From NCBI RefSeq assembly GCF_003063415.1, contig NZ_NESK01000009.1, positions 54,739 to 118,738 on the forward strand: a stretch of 64,000 nt of DNA, written 5' to 3'. The number at the start of each line of letters is the position of its first letter. Position 1 is the stretch's first letter. Under the pieces are notes generated by a model. The model did not search any database. It had not been told where the DNA came from and was given only the letters and a program-made list of their open reading frames with translations. The DNA is from Limnohabitans sp. 2KL-17 (GTDB lineage Bacteria; Pseudomonadota; Gammaproteobacteria; Burkholderiales; Burkholderiaceae_C). This document shows, piece by piece, positions 26,418-35,674 of this stretch. Made by a program: the position numbers and the translations under genes.

Positions 26418-27203
26418 ATGGCGCTTGACATGCCTTCCCTGAAAGACAGCGTTCACCCCGACGAATGGCAACTGCGCGTCGATCTCGCGGCTTGTTACCG
26501 GTTGGTGGCCTTGTATGGCTGGAGTGACCTGGTGTTCACACACATTAGCGCCAAGCTGCCCCATTCGGTGTCTGGCGATGCACACCATTTTTTGATCAAT
26601 CCCTATGGCCTGATGTTTGACGAAATCACCGCGTCCAGCCTGGTCAAGGTGGACATGCAATGCAACAAACTGCATGACAGCCCCTTCCCGGTCAACCCCG
26701 CAGGCTTTGTAATCCACAGCGCCGTGCACGAAGCACGGCCCGATGCTGGCTGCGTGCTGCACACCCACACGCGTGCAGGCATCGCCGTCAGCGCGCAAGC
26801 ACACGGTGTGCTGCCCATCAGCCAGCAGAGCACTTTTGTGCTGGCATCTTTGGCTTACCACGGCTACGAGGGCGTGGCGATCCGGGACGACGAAAAGCTT
26901 CGCCTGCAGGCCGATTTGGGCGAAGCCAATTACCTGATGCTGCGCAACCATGGCTTGCTTACCGTGGGCAAAACGATTGCCGACGCCTTCTTGTCGATGT
27001 ACACCTTCGAGAACACCTGTCGCATTCAGGTGGATGCGCTGGCCGGACAATCCGGACCCAAAGATCTGACAGCCGTCGACCCTCAAATCCTGACAGGCCT
27101 GGCCCATGTCATGCGCGTGCAAACGGGTGGCCTGGGGGGCGCGTTTGTTTGGCCGTCCTTGCTGAGAAAGTTGCAACGCGAAAGTCCTGACTACGCGAAT
27201 TGA
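26418..27203 (+). CDS. Class II aldolase/adducin family protein
   Basis: 261-aa cytoplasmic metal-dependent aldolase-type protein. Zinc-ligand regions are visible as GCVLHTHTRAGIAVSA and YLMLRNHGLLTVGKTIADAF. The opening LAACYRLVALYGWSDLVFTHISAKLP is characteristic of the adducin-like subgroup. Natural substrate unknown; many members are annotated only by family. A ribosome-binding site (CTGGAG) precedes ATG 26418. The alkene reductase gene follows after 34 bp in the same direction. Confidence 0.9.
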   Translation: MALDMPSLKDSVHPDEWQLRVDLAACYRLVALYGWSDLVFTHISAKLPHSVSGDAHHFLINPYGLMFDEITASSLVKVDMQCNKLHDSPFPVNPAGFVIHSAVHEARPDAGCVLHTHTRAGIAVSAQAHGVLPISQQSTFVLASLAYHGYEGVAIRDDEKLRLQADLGEANYLMLRNHGLLTVGKTIADAFLSMYTFENTCRIQVDALAGQSGPKDLTAVDPQILTGLAHVMRVQTGGLGGAFVWPSLLRKLQRESPDYAN

Positions 27204-27237
27204 ATCGCGCTTCCTGCGTCTTTTTAAAAGTACCCAC

Positions 27238-28356
27238 ATGACCTCCTTGTTTGAACCCTGCCAAGTCGGTGCCATGGCTTTGGCCTCACGCATCGTGATG
27301 GCGCCGCTGACACGAAACCGCGCACCCGGTGCACTCGCCAACGCCCGCATGGCCACCTATTACCGACAACGCGCCAACCCAGCAACAGGCGCCGGCCTGA
27401 TCGTGACCGAAGCCACCGCCATCAGCCAGCAGGGTCAAGGCTATGCCGATGTGCCGGGCATCTGGAGCGCGGCGCAAGTCGCGTCCTGGAAGCAGGTCAC
27501 CGATGCGGTGCACGCCGAGGGCGGCAAGATCGTGGTGCAGCTTTGGCATGTGGGCCGGGTGTCGCACACCAGCTTGCAACCCGGTGGTGGCGCGCCCGTC
27601 TCCCCTTCGGCCATCACCGCCAAAACCAAAACTGTCTTGCTGGTGGATGGTCAGGCCCAATTTGTGGACACTTCCGCTCCTCGCGCCCTAGACATCGGCG
27701 AGTTGCCAGGGATCGTGGCGGACTATCGCCAAGCGGCCGCCAACGCCATGGCCGCAGGTTTTGACGGCGTGGAGGTGCACGCCGCCAACGGCTACCTGAT
27801 TGACCAGTTCCTGCGCTCCGGCAGCAACCAGCGCACCGACGCCTATGGCGGCTCGGTGGAAAACCGCGCACGATTTTTAAACGATGTCATGACGGCCGTG
27901 GTGGCTGAAATCGGCGGAGACCGCACAAGCATCAGGTTGTCGCCCGTGACACCTGCCAACGATGCGATCGATGAAAAGCCGCAACCTTTGTTTGAGCATG
28001 TTGCCGGCGTGTTGGGCCCTTTGGGTCTGGCTTATGTGCATGTGATCGAAGGCTCGACCGGTGGGCCTCGCGATCACCAGCAAGGCCCCGTCGCATTTGA
28101 CTACCCGGCTTTTCGGAAAGCCTATGCCCTGGCTGGCGGCAAGGGCGCCTGGATGCTCAACAATGGCTACGACTTGTCGCTGGCACAAGCGGCGCTTGAC
28201 CAAGGCGCCGACCTGGTGGCTTTTGGTCGTCCTTTCATTGCCAACCCGGATCTGGGCCTGCGCTTGCACAAAGGCGGTCCTTTCAACACGCCTGACCGCA
28301 AGACCTTTTACGGGGGTGGCGACGCGGGCTATACAGACTACCCAGCACTGTCATAA
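27238..28356 (+). CDS. Old-yellow-enzyme alkene reductase (NemA-like)
   Basis: 372-aa FMN-dependent ene-reductase of the NemA/OYE family. It reduces activated C=C bonds or nitro groups with NAD(P)H. Seen: IVMAPLTRNRAPGALANARMATYYRQRA, the substrate/FMN region VVQLWHVGRVSH, the catalytic-domain motif GFDGVEVHAANGYLIDQFL and FGRPFIANPDLGLRL near the C-terminus. Full length for the family. It lies between a class II aldolase and an outer-membrane-like protein; physiological role unresolved. Confidence 0.93.
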   Translation: MTSLFEPCQVGAMALASRIVMAPLTRNRAPGALANARMATYYRQRANPATGAGLIVTEATAISQQGQGYADVPGIWSAAQVASWKQVTDAVHAEGGKIVVQLWHVGRVSHTSLQPGGGAPVSPSAITAKTKTVLLVDGQAQFVDTSAPRALDIGELPGIVADYRQAAANAMAAGFDGVEVHAANGYLIDQFLRSGSNQRTDAYGGSVENRARFLNDVMTAVVAEIGGDRTSIRLSPVTPANDAIDEKPQPLFEHVAGVLGPLGLAYVHVIEGSTGGPRDHQQGPVAFDYPAFRKAYALAGGKGAWMLNNGYDLSLAQAALDQGADLVAFGRPFIANPDLGLRLHKGGPFNTPDRKTFYGGGDAGYTDYPALS

Positions 28357-28372
28357 AAAGAGAACTTGGCCC

Positions 28373-29026
28373 ATGAAAACACGCGCTCGCCCGTTCAGGG
28401 CATTTTTTCTGATGCTGGGGCTGTGCGTCATTTCCAGCGCCCAGGCCGGCCGTCCCTTGACCGTGGACGACGCCAATGTGAACGAGGTCGGAGAAGGCCA
28501 TGCAGAAGGCTGGTGGACTCGCTCACCTGACGGCTCACGCAGCTGGACTGTCGCTCCGGCCTATGCCCCTGTCAAGAATATGGAGCTGGGGGCAGGCCTC
28601 TCGCGACAACAAAGAACAGGTCTCGAAACCCTGAATGTGCAAGCCAAATTGCGCCTGACCCCATTGCTAGAAAACGGCTGTAACCTCGGCGCGGTCGTGG
28701 GTACAGCGCGCACCACTGGGGAAAATACCAAAGGGTATGTGAATGCCCTGCTCACCTGCAACCACACCACACTGGGCAGTCTGCACACCAATCTGGGCGC
28801 CCTGGATTTTGCCAGTGGCCAGCGCATCGGCACATGGGGGCTTGCCTGGGAGCGCGCTTATGGCGAAGTCACGGCCCATGTCGAGGCTTACGGCCAGCAA
28901 CAAGACAAGCCGGTTTGGGCGGCCGGCATGCGCTTCAACATACTTCCCAAATTACAACTGGATGCCAGCGTGGGCAGGCAAGCGAGGCACAACATGGTGA
29001 CTCTTGGAAGCAAGTGGATGTTTTGA
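28373..29026 (+). CDS. Exported outer-membrane beta-barrel-like protein, unknown function
   Basis: 217 aa with a cleavable signal peptide (FFLMLGLCVISSAQA, then GRPLTVDDA). The mature part alternates polar and hydrophobic residues and ends with GSKWMF. A terminal Phe after alternating residues is the usual outer-membrane insertion signature. Segments such as GAGLSRQQRTGLETLNVQAKLRL look like barrel strands. I do not recognise a characterised family. It starts 16 bp after the alkene reductase with a GAGAAC-like ribosome-binding site, so co-expression is likely. Confidence 0.75.
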   Translation: MKTRARPFRAFFLMLGLCVISSAQAGRPLTVDDANVNEVGEGHAEGWWTRSPDGSRSWTVAPAYAPVKNMELGAGLSRQQRTGLETLNVQAKLRLTPLLENGCNLGAVVGTARTTGENTKGYVNALLTCNHTTLGSLHTNLGALDFASGQRIGTWGLAWERAYGEVTAHVEAYGQQQDKPVWAAGMRFNILPKLQLDASVGRQARHNMVTLGSKWMF

Positions 29027-29042
29027 CAGCCCTTGGCCTGCT

Positions 29043-29624
29043 TCAGCCCAAACCAACGGGTGAAGGTGCATGCGTCACGATCAGGCTGAACAGTTTTTCA
29101 TAGTCGTCAGTGGGCGGGTAGTGCCCTGACAAGGGATCGAAATTTTCAGAAAATGCTGCGTCAACGACACGCCAGTCTTCCACTGAAAAGCACCGCTCTG
29201 CTTCGGGCAAGATTGCCGTCTCTTCCAGTTTCATGTGTGTCAAGTAAGCGTTCACATAGTGCTCTAACGCTTCCTCAAATGTCTTGCGCCTCTTTTCACC
29301 GAGCAACTCCCACGCCAACAGCAAGTGCTGCATATCGCGAGCGGATTTTTCGCTGCCCATGTGGTCTCGTTCCAGCTTGTCGATAACGCCCATGACATCA
29401 GGTGCGAGTTTCGCAAGCTTGGGAAACAGCAGGTTGGATTCCTTGGGGTGGTGCAGGCGCTCCGGAAATTCATCGATGTAAAACAACATGGCACGCACCA
29501 CGCCAAAGAATTTATGACGATTGTCAGAAGGCCCGCGTTTGACCATCATTTGCATGGCGTACAGCATGGCCGCCAGTGAGGCATGTTCGTTGCGAATGAT
29601 TTGAAGGGCGCTGTCACTTTTCAT
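29043..29624 (-). CDS. Hemerythrin-domain protein
   Basis: 193-aa all-helical protein with a hemerythrin di-iron motif. Ligand candidates are H14 (NEHASL), HHPKESNLLFPKL (HxxxE), RDHMGSEK, and HYVNAYLTHMKLEETAILPE. Family members bind O2, NO or act in iron or redox sensing. The frame is open to 29864 but ATG 29624 has a TGGAG ribosome-binding site. It also sits just downstream of an FNR/ANR box and a CATACT -10-like element. Microaerobic or nitrosative induction is therefore likely. It lies downstream of and on the same strand as copA. Confidence 0.9.
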   Translation of the reverse strand: MKSDSALQIIRNEHASLAAMLYAMQMMVKRGPSDNRHKFFGVVRAMLFYIDEFPERLHHPKESNLLFPKLAKLAPDVMGVIDKLERDHMGSEKSARDMQHLLLAWELLGEKRRKTFEEALEHYVNAYLTHMKLEETAILPEAERCFSVEDWRVVDAAFSENFDPLSGHYPPTDDYEKLFSLIVTHAPSPVGLG

Positions 29625-29678
29625 GCAAAACTCCAGACTCAAGCCTTGGAAGTATGTTGAAAAGCGGCCCAATACGGC

Positions 29679-29692
29679 TTGATGAACGTCAA
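29679..29692 (-). promoter_or_regulatory. FNR/ANR-type box upstream of hemerythrin gene
   Basis: TTGATGAACGTCAA matches the FNR/ANR consensus TTGAT-N4-(A/G)TCAA. If it sits at -41.5, transcription would start near 29644, 20 bases before the ATG. CATACT at 29656-29651 would then fall at the -10 position. Pattern and spacing agree with a class II FNR-activated promoter. Confidence 0.7.
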
Positions 29693-29713
29693 ATGCGAGC
29701 GATTTTTTTCGCT

Positions 29714-31939
29714 TCAATCTGTCTTGATTTTCCATCGCTTGAGGAGCAGGGCATTGGCCATCACACTGACCGAGCTGAGCGCCATTGCGCCACCCGCAAT
29801 CACCGGATTGAGATATCCCAGCGCCGCCAATGGAATGCCTGCCACGTTGTAGGCAAATGCCCAAAACAGGTTTTGACGGATTTTGGCCACCGTGTGTGCT
29901 GAAATATCAAGTGCAGCGCCCACCAAAGCCACATCACCGCGCATCAAGGTGATGCCCGCTGCGTGCATGGCCACGTCGGTGCCGTTGCCCATGGCCAAGC
30001 CCACATCGGCGGCGGCCAAAGCCGGCGCATCGTTCACGCCATCTCCGACCATGGCAACCACCCGGCCGCCCATGCGCAGTTTTTGCACCTGTGCGACTTT
30101 CTCTCCGGGCAACACATTGGCCAGCACTTCACCCTCTTCAGGTCGCAAGCCCAAACGTCGAGCCATGGCTTCGGCGGCGGCCTGATTGTCACCAGAAATC
30201 ATCACCAATTTCAAACCGCGTTGGCGCAATGCGGCCAAAGCAGCGGCAGCACCCGGTTTGGGCTCATCACCAAAAGCCAGCAAGAGTACGCCCTCAACAC
30301 CCGATGCCGTGCGCTCGGCCAACGCCGACAAGGTGGCCCCCTCGGCGTACAGTGCAGCCACTTCTTTCGACCATGCGTTCTGCGCCAGGCCCTCTTCTTG
30401 CAACCAGCGCATGCTGCCTAATAAAAAATTCCGCCCTTCGAGCGTGGCCTGTACACCGCGGCCGGGTACAGCGGTCATGTGCTGAGGTGTCGACAACTTC
30501 AATTGTTGCGCTGCGGCCACGTTCACAACAGCACGTGCCAAGGGATGCTCACTGCCACTTTGCACGCTCGCGGCCCAAGCCAATGCCGAGGCTGCATCTT
30601 GTCCGGGCATGCCGACATACCGGGTCAACTGCGGCTGCCCGACCGTGAGGGTGCCTGTTTTGTCAAATGCAATGGTCTGAACCCTGTGCGCCATTTCCAG
30701 GGCCTGTATATCTTTGATCAGAATACCGTTTTGAGCAGCCACGCCGGTCCCAGCCATGATGGCCACGGGCGTGGCCAAGCCCAAGGCGCAGGGACACGCG
30801 ATCACCAACACCGCCACCGCATGGATCAAAGCAGACTCAAAACCAGCCCCCAACACCATCCAAACAATCAGCGTGAGCAAGGCCACCACCAGCACCACGG
30901 GCACAAAAATTTCGGCCACCTTGTCTACCAGGCGCTGGATGGGCGCTTTTGCCGCCTGGGCGTCTTCAACCAGTCGGATGATGTGCGACAAAACGGTTTC
31001 GTGGCCCACGGCAGTGACCCGCATGACAACCCGGCCATCACCATTGATGGAGCCGCCGGTCAATGCCGTGCCGTCGGTTTTGAACACCGGCAATGGCTCT
31101 CCGGTCAACATGGATTCATCGACCTGTGTTTGCCCATCGACCAAGACACCGTCGACTGGAAAACGTTCTCCAGGTCGAACAAGAATGTGGTCATCCACCA
31201 GAATTTCGTCCACAGGCACATCCACTTCACCCTCATCACTCAACCAGTGTGCTTTGTCGGGCCGAAGGGCGTGCAAAGCCCAAATGGCCTCGGTCGTTTG
31301 CCGCTTGGCCCGTGCTTCCAGCCATTTGCCCAACAACACCAAGGTAATGACAACCGCAGATCCTTCAAAGTAAAGGTGGGGTGCATGTGATTCATGTGCC
31401 GTCAGCCAAAGCCAGACTGACAGCAACCATCCTGAGGTGGTGCCCAAGGCCACCAATAAATCCATGTTGCCCGTCAATGCCCTGAGCGCGTGCCAGCCAG
31501 CCTTGTAAAAACGCGCTCCTAAAATAAATTGCACCGGGGTGGCCAACGCGAACTGTGCCCATGCAGGCAGCATCCAATGCCGCCCCCAGAAATCGCCCAG
31601 CATGGGCACGATCAGTGGTGTTGACAACAGCAAACCCCAAGCCACTGGGGCAAAACCGGCCCAGGCCGAGGTGTTGTCGATCACGAGCGCAGCATAGGCC
31701 TTTCGTGGTTCGTAGCCGGCATCGCGTATGGTCCTGCGCAATCGTCTATCCATCGTGCCATCCAGAGCGCCATCTGCTTGCAAAACGATGCGCGCTGATT
31801 CGGTCGCCAAATTGACCGTCACCATGTCAACGCCGGGCAATTTCTTCAATGCTTTTTCGACCCTCGCGACACAAGAGGCACAGGTCATCCCGCCAATCCC
31901 GATATCAAGGGTCTCCGATTCGGTCTTGGTCTGTGTCAT
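29714..31939 (-). CDS. copA: Copper-translocating P1B-type ATPase
   Basis: 741-aa Cu(I)-exporting ATPase in the inner membrane. One N-terminal heavy-metal domain has GGMTCASC (C20, C23). The transmembrane metal motif is [13 protein letters not shown], the phosphorylated Asp is in [10 protein letters not shown], and the hinge is [22 protein letters not shown]. The CPC motif and C-terminal [36 protein letters not shown] fit Cu+ pumps. It is divergent from a CopZ-like chaperone gene at 31999. The nearby FNR boxes also allow a role supplying copper to cbb3-type oxidase, but no cco genes are in the window. Confidence 0.92.
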   Translation of the reverse strand: MTQTKTESETLDIGIGGMTCASCVARVEKALKKLPGVDMVTVNLATESARIVLQADGALDGTMDRRLRRTIRDAGYEPRKAYAALVIDNTSAWAGFAPVAWGLLLSTPLIVPMLGDFWGRHWMLPAWAQFALATPVQFILGARFYKAGWHALRALTGNMDLLVALGTTSGWLLSVWLWLTAHESHAPHLYFEGSAVVITLVLLGKWLEARAKRQTTEAIWALHALRPDKAHWLSDEGEVDVPVDEILVDDHILVRPGERFPVDGVLVDGQTQVDESMLTGEPLPVFKTDGTALTGGSINGDGRVVMRVTAVGHETVLSHIIRLVEDAQAAKAPIQRLVDKVAEIFVPVVLVVALLTLIVWMVLGAGFESALIHAVAVLVIACPCALGLATPVAIMAGTGVAAQNGILIKDIQALEMAHRVQTIAFDKTGTLTVGQPQLTRYVGMPGQDAASALAWAASVQSGSEHPLARAVVNVAAAQQLKLSTPQHMTAVPGRGVQATLEGRNFLLGSMRWLQEEGLAQNAWSKEVAALYAEGATLSALAERTASGVEGVLLLAFGDEPKPGAAAALAALRQRGLKLVMISGDNQAAAEAMARRLGLRPEEGEVLANVLPGEKVAQVQKLRMGGRVVAMVGDGVNDAPALAAADVGLAMGNGTDVAMHAAGITLMRGDVALVGAALDISAHTVAKIRQNLFWAFAYNVAGIPLAALGYLNPVIAGGAMALSSVSVMANALLLKRWKIKTD

Positions 31940-31998
31940 GTTCAGGCGGGGTTTTAGGACTATGCTTTGAGCATGCCCATTTGGGTTGATATGAAAGC

Positions 31999-32202
31999 AT
32001 GATCATGAACCATATTTTTATTGTTGAAGGCATGACCTGTGGCCATTGTGAGAAATCAGTGATCAAAGCTTTGTTGGCTTTGGACCCGCAAGCCAAGGTC
32101 TTGATTGATCGGACAAACAACAAGGTGCAAGTTGATTCTGATCAACCCAGGGAGGCCTTGGCGCATGCTATAAGCGACGATGGCTACGAGGTTGCTTCTT
32201 GA
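31999..32202 (+). CDS. copZ: CopZ-like heavy-metal-associated domain protein
   Basis: 67-aa copper chaperone fold with the metal site [12 protein letters not shown]. The C-terminal part [12 protein letters not shown] is typical of these small HMA proteins. It probably hands Cu(I) to the divergent CopA. ATG 31999 (MIMNH) or the ATG two codons on at 32005 may be used; GAAAGC precedes the first. The 59-bp gap to copA should hold both promoters; I could not assign a confident CueR-type operator there. Confidence 0.88.
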   Translation: MIMNHIFIVEGMTCGHCEKSVIKALLALDPQAKVLIDRTNNKVQVDSDQPREALAHAISDDGYEVAS

Positions 32203-32361
32203 GTTTTGACACGATCATTCAACTGTACAAATCACGTCATTCCCTGCACATGGCAGCAATACAACTCATTGCGCTTTGCAGCATTCCTTCACTGACCGCT
32301 TGTTTATGAAACCACGTCGCTGTTTCTTCGCCTGATTGTTCTTTTTGCCGTTTGTGACGCC

Positions 32362-32375
32362 TTGATGTGCGTCAA
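32362..32375 (+). promoter_or_regulatory. FNR/ANR-type box upstream of DUF2189 gene
   Basis: TTGATGTGCGTCAA fits the FNR/ANR consensus and lies inside a longer dyad GCCTTGA...TCAAGGC. The centre is 40 bases before the ATG at 32409, so a class II start point would fall at the start codon. A second dyad (CAACAAGC/GCTTGTTG, 32384-32407) directly abuts the ATG. Confidence 0.65.
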
Positions 32376-32408
32376 GGCTTGGTCAACAAGCCTGGTTAAG
32401 CTTGTTGC

Positions 32409-33257
32409 ATGCCCAAACCTCCCGATTTAACCCCTGATCACAGACGTTCTGCCCTTTTTTTGCCCGATGTTTTGCCCATCACTTATGACCAACCTATGCA
32501 TTGGTTGGCATTAGGCTTCAAAGACATGGCCCGTGCGCCCTTGCTGAGCATACTTCACGGCTTGGTGTTGGCATTGTTCGGTGGCCTGATCACTTGGATT
32601 GCACACGACAGATTCTGGTTGTTGGCCGGTTGTGTATCAGGGTTTTTGGTTGTAGCGCCTGTACTGGCCACCAGTCTTTATGCCATGAGCAGAGCCATTG
32701 AGCGTGGTCAAGCAGTTAATTTTCAACTGCTCTTCAGGACCTGGACGCAGTGGCCATTGATCAAGCCCTCCAAGCATTCTGCAGGCTTGATCCGTTTTGG
32801 CTTGTTGTTGGCTTTTGCTGGCTCGGGCTGGGTGATCACCTCGTCTGCCCTGATCACTTTGTTGGCCCCTGTTCCCATTCACACCCCCATGGATTTCATC
32901 CAGCATGTGGTGTTGGATAGAGACCATTTTTTGTTTGAACTGTGGTTGGGCCTGGGTGGTCTCATGGCTGCACCGGTATTTGCATCCAGTGTGGTGTCCA
33001 TGCCTCTTTTGCTTGATCGACGGGTGAGTGTTTTGCAAGCGGTACTGACCAGTTGGAAAGCTGTTTTAACGCACCCTTTGACCATGGCTTTCTGGGCCTT
33101 CCTCATCATTGGGTTTTGTTTATTGGGTATTTTTTCCCTTTTTCTGGGCTTGATTTTGATCGTGCCCATGCTGGGCCACGGCAGTTGGCACGCTTATCGC
33201 GATTTGATTGACACTTCTGCTCTGGAAGAACGTTTGTCTGACGAAGGTGCCCCATGA
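32409..33257 (+). CDS. DUF2189 integral membrane protein
   Basis: 282-aa inner-membrane protein with about six hydrophobic segments. The family opening MHWLALGFKDMARAPLLSILHGLVLALFGGL follows a roughly 29-residue polar N-terminal tail. SGFLVVAPVLATSLYAMSRAIERG also matches DUF2189. Function is not established. A FNR/ANR-type box upstream suggests oxygen-responsive expression. The base composition is AT-richer than the flanking genes. The next gene overlaps by ATGA. Confidence 0.85.
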   Translation: MPKPPDLTPDHRRSALFLPDVLPITYDQPMHWLALGFKDMARAPLLSILHGLVLALFGGLITWIAHDRFWLLAGCVSGFLVVAPVLATSLYAMSRAIERGQAVNFQLLFRTWTQWPLIKPSKHSAGLIRFGLLLAFAGSGWVITSSALITLLAPVPIHTPMDFIQHVVLDRDHFLFELWLGLGGLMAAPVFASSVVSMPLLLDRRVSVLQAVLTSWKAVLTHPLTMAFWAFLIIGFCLLGIFSLFLGLILIVPMLGHGSWHAYRDLIDTSALEERLSDEGAP

Positions 33258-33466
33258 TTTGGGGGTTTACCGAAGCTCAGTTTGCTTGGTTTGGACTGAC
33301 CATCGGCATTGGCGCTTTCATGCTTTATATGCTCTTCATCATTGGACAATTGGCTTGGGAGTCAAAAGCTGGAAAATTTGGAACATTTGTCATTTTTATC
33401 GGACTGGCCATTGGCATGTTGGGTTTTGTCGCCAAAGCTGTCATCCAGTGGTGGATGGACTCATGA
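33254..33466 (+). CDS. DUF2788 small membrane protein
   Basis: 70-aa protein with two transmembrane segments (FGLTIGIGAFMLYMLFIIGQLA and FVIFIGLAIGMLGFVAKAVIQ), matching DUF2788 in length and layout. Function unknown. Its ATG overlaps the DUF2189 stop (ATGA at 33254-33257), so the two are coupled and presumably share the upstream FNR-type control. Confidence 0.85.
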   Translation: MIWGFTEAQFAWFGLTIGIGAFMLYMLFIIGQLAWESKAGKFGTFVIFIGLAIGMLGFVAKAVIQWWMDS

Positions 33467-33486
33467 AGACGGCCCAAGGACAAGCT

Positions 33487-33523
33487 TGTGGATAAAAACA
33501 GGACAACTGGCAGGTTATCCACA
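33487..33523. other. Pair of perfect, inverted DnaA boxes
   Basis: TTATCCACA occurs on the minus strand at 33487-33495 and on the plus strand at 33515-33523, facing each other across 19 bases. A one-mismatch copy (TTGTCCACA) lies at 33633-33641. It is followed by an AT-rich stretch holding the 12-bp palindrome TATAGATCTATA at 33680-33691. The whole set fills the 286-bp gene-free interval before minC. Confidence 0.7.
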
Positions 33524-33752
33524 GTTTTCTGTCAGCACTCAAAGTTGTTCATTTTTCGGCGACAGCTCAAAACGCACTGGTGCACACCTTCACCCATGCG
33601 CTAAGTACCTGACAGTGTTCAGAAATCAAGGCTTGTCCACACATTAAGGCTTCCTTTACCTACTATTGCTATTTAAAGATATAGATCTATAGAGAAAGAG
33701 CAAGGAACAAGTGCACTGTTAAGATTTAGCCTTTTGCACCTCAAATGACCTC

Positions 33753-34523
33753 ATGACGATTGATTCAGAAGCCGCCATATCGAACTGTTACGACATCAAA
33801 GGCGCTGACTTGTCATTGGTGGCTTTGGTTCTCAAAACCACAGATATCCAAGCCATTTCTCGTGCTTTGCGCCAGCAAATGGCAGAGAGCCCAGGTTTTT
33901 TTGAGCAAGATCCGGTGATCGTCGATATCAGTTTTATCGATACTGAACAACATTCGTCGCTTTCGATAGACCTTGTCAATTTGTTATCTGTGCTTCGCGA
34001 ACACGCTTTGATGCCTGTTGCTGTCAAAGGTGCCCAAGGAGAGCTTTTGTCCCATGCCAAGGCATTGGGCTTGGTGGACGCCAGCGATGCCCGCATTCGC
34101 CGTTCTGTGGCGGTTGCTGCGTCTGTTGAAGAAGTACCCGTGCCTGTGCTTTCACCGCCTCCACAGCCGACCCCTTTAGGGCCCATGGTGATCGACAAGC
34201 CTTTGCGCTCAGGCCAACAGGTCTACGCAAAAGGCCGTGACCTCATTGTTCTGGCCATAGTGAATGCCGGTGCCGAAGTCATTGCCGATGGACATATTCA
34301 TATTTATGCTGCCCTGCGTGGCAAAGCCATTGCTGGTGCCCGTGGCAATACACAGGCACGCATCTTTGCGCTGGTCATGGAACCAGAACTGATTTCCATC
34401 GCTGGTATTTACCGCATCAGTGAAAATGCTTTGCCCAAGGATGTTTTGGGTCAAGCCGCACAGGTCTGTCTGCAATCAAGCCCTGATGGCGACAAATTAC
34501 GGGTCTTGGCAATCAAGCCCTGA
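33753..34523 (+). CDS. minC: Septum-site-determining protein MinC
   Basis: 256-aa FtsZ-assembly inhibitor. The N-terminal domain (about 15-110) includes IKGADLSLVALVLKT and DPVIVDISFID. A variable Pro-rich linker follows (VPVPVLSPPPQPTPLGP). The C-terminal beta-helix domain reads RSGQQVYAKGRDLIVLAIVNAGAEVIADGHIHIYAALRGKAIAGARG, which binds MinD. Full family length. It is the first gene of minCDE; the promoter should lie in the AT-rich stretch that also carries DnaA boxes. Confidence 0.97.
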   Translation: MTIDSEAAISNCYDIKGADLSLVALVLKTTDIQAISRALRQQMAESPGFFEQDPVIVDISFIDTEQHSSLSIDLVNLLSVLREHALMPVAVKGAQGELLSHAKALGLVDASDARIRRSVAVAASVEEVPVPVLSPPPQPTPLGPMVIDKPLRSGQQVYAKGRDLIVLAIVNAGAEVIADGHIHIYAALRGKAIAGARGNTQARIFALVMEPELISIAGIYRISENALPKDVLGQAAQVCLQSSPDGDKLRVLAIKP

Positions 34524-34566
34524 ACCCTTGAAATTCATTGATACCTTGTCCAAGAAAGAAAATCCC

Positions 34567-35382
34567 ATGGCAAAAATCGTCGTTGTGACTTCCGGCAAAG
34601 GGGGTGTGGGCAAAACCACAACCAGCGCCAGTTTCGCCACCGGCCTCGCGCTCAGAGGCTTCAAGACAGCCGTTATTGATTTTGACGTGGGCTTGCGCAA
34701 CCTGGACCTGATCATGGGCTGCGAGCGCCGTGTTGTTTATGATTTGATCAATGTGATTCAAGGTGAAGCCAACTTGAACCAGGCACTGATCAAGGACAAG
34801 CAGTGCCCGAATTTATTTGTGTTGGCAGCGTCGCAGACGCGCGACAAAGATGCCTTGTCTCAGGAAGGCGTTGAAAAAGTGCTCAATGACCTTTCGGCCA
34901 TGGGTTTTGAATACATCGTTTGTGATTCACCCGCTGGCATTGAAACAGGGGCCTTGATGGCCATGCACTTTGCAGATGAAGCCTTGGTGGTGACCAACCC
35001 TGAAGTGTCTTCCGTGCGAGATTCAGACCGCATTCTTGGCATGTTGGGCAGCAAGACCAAACGGGCCATCGAAGGAGGTGAGCCGATCAAAGAACATTTG
35101 TTGATTACGCGTTACAACCCCAATCGGGTTGAAGATGGGCAAATGCTTTCGCTCCAGGACATTCAGGACATTTTGCGCATCCAATTGTTAGGTGTGATTC
35201 CTGAAAGTGACAATGTTCTGCAGGCGTCCAACCAGGGCACGCCAGCCATCCACATGGACGAGAGCGATGTCTCTGAAGCCTACAAGGACGTGATCGATCG
35301 CTTTTTGGGAGAAGACAAACCCATGCGCTTCACCGAAGCAGACAAGCCTGGTTTCTTCAAACGTTTGTTTGGAGGCAAGTGA
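34567..35382 (+). CDS. minD: Septum-site-determining ATPase MinD
   Basis: 271-aa membrane-associated ATPase that recruits MinC and oscillates with MinE. The deviant Walker A motif SGKGGVGKTTTSA starts at residue 9; VIDFDVGLRNLDLIMG is switch I/A', and YIVCDSPAGIE is Walker B. The C-terminal amphipathic helix FFKRLFGGK is the membrane-targeting sequence. An upstream in-frame ATG at 34420 lies within minC; 34567 matches the family N-terminus. It lies 43 bp after minC and 3 bp before minE. Confidence 0.98.
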   Translation: MAKIVVVTSGKGGVGKTTTSASFATGLALRGFKTAVIDFDVGLRNLDLIMGCERRVVYDLINVIQGEANLNQALIKDKQCPNLFVLAASQTRDKDALSQEGVEKVLNDLSAMGFEYIVCDSPAGIETGALMAMHFADEALVVTNPEVSSVRDSDRILGMLGSKTKRAIEGGEPIKEHLLITRYNPNRVEDGQMLSLQDIQDILRIQLLGVIPESDNVLQASNQGTPAIHMDESDVSEAYKDVIDRFLGEDKPMRFTEADKPGFFKRLFGGK

Positions 35383-35385
35383 ACC

Positions 35386-35646
35386 ATGTCGTTTCTTTCC
35401 TTCCTGCTGGGCGAAAAGAAGAAAACCGCCAGTGTCGCCAAAGAACGCTTGCAAATTATTTTGGCGCACGAACGCAGTGGCCGCAACGCCGCTGAGCCCG
35501 ATTATTTGCCTGACTTACAACGCGAACTGGTCGCCGTGATCAGCAAGTACATCAAGATCAATCCGGCCGACATCAAGGTCAACCTTGAGCGTCAGGATAA
35601 CCTGGAAGTTCTCGAAGTCAAAATCGAGTTGCCTGACGCACGCTGA
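35386..35646 (+). CDS. minE: Cell-division topological specificity factor MinE
   Basis: 86-aa MinE. The N-terminal membrane-binding segment is [22 protein letters not shown]. The MinD-contact helix [13 protein letters not shown] follows, then the dimerising beta domain [33 protein letters not shown]. Typical length. It is last in minCDE and is followed by a strong terminator. Confidence 0.97.
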   Translation: MSFLSFLLGEKKKTASVAKERLQIILAHERSGRNAAEPDYLPDLQRELVAVISKYIKINPADIKVNLERQDNLEVLEVKIELPDAR

Positions 35647-35674
35647 GCTTGCCCGCCAGGGCGACGCATCGGTT

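Noticed and set aside
31940..31998. CueR-type operator between copA and copZ
   Set aside because: A half-symmetric GC/AT pattern is present but does not match a MerR/CueR dyad convincingly.
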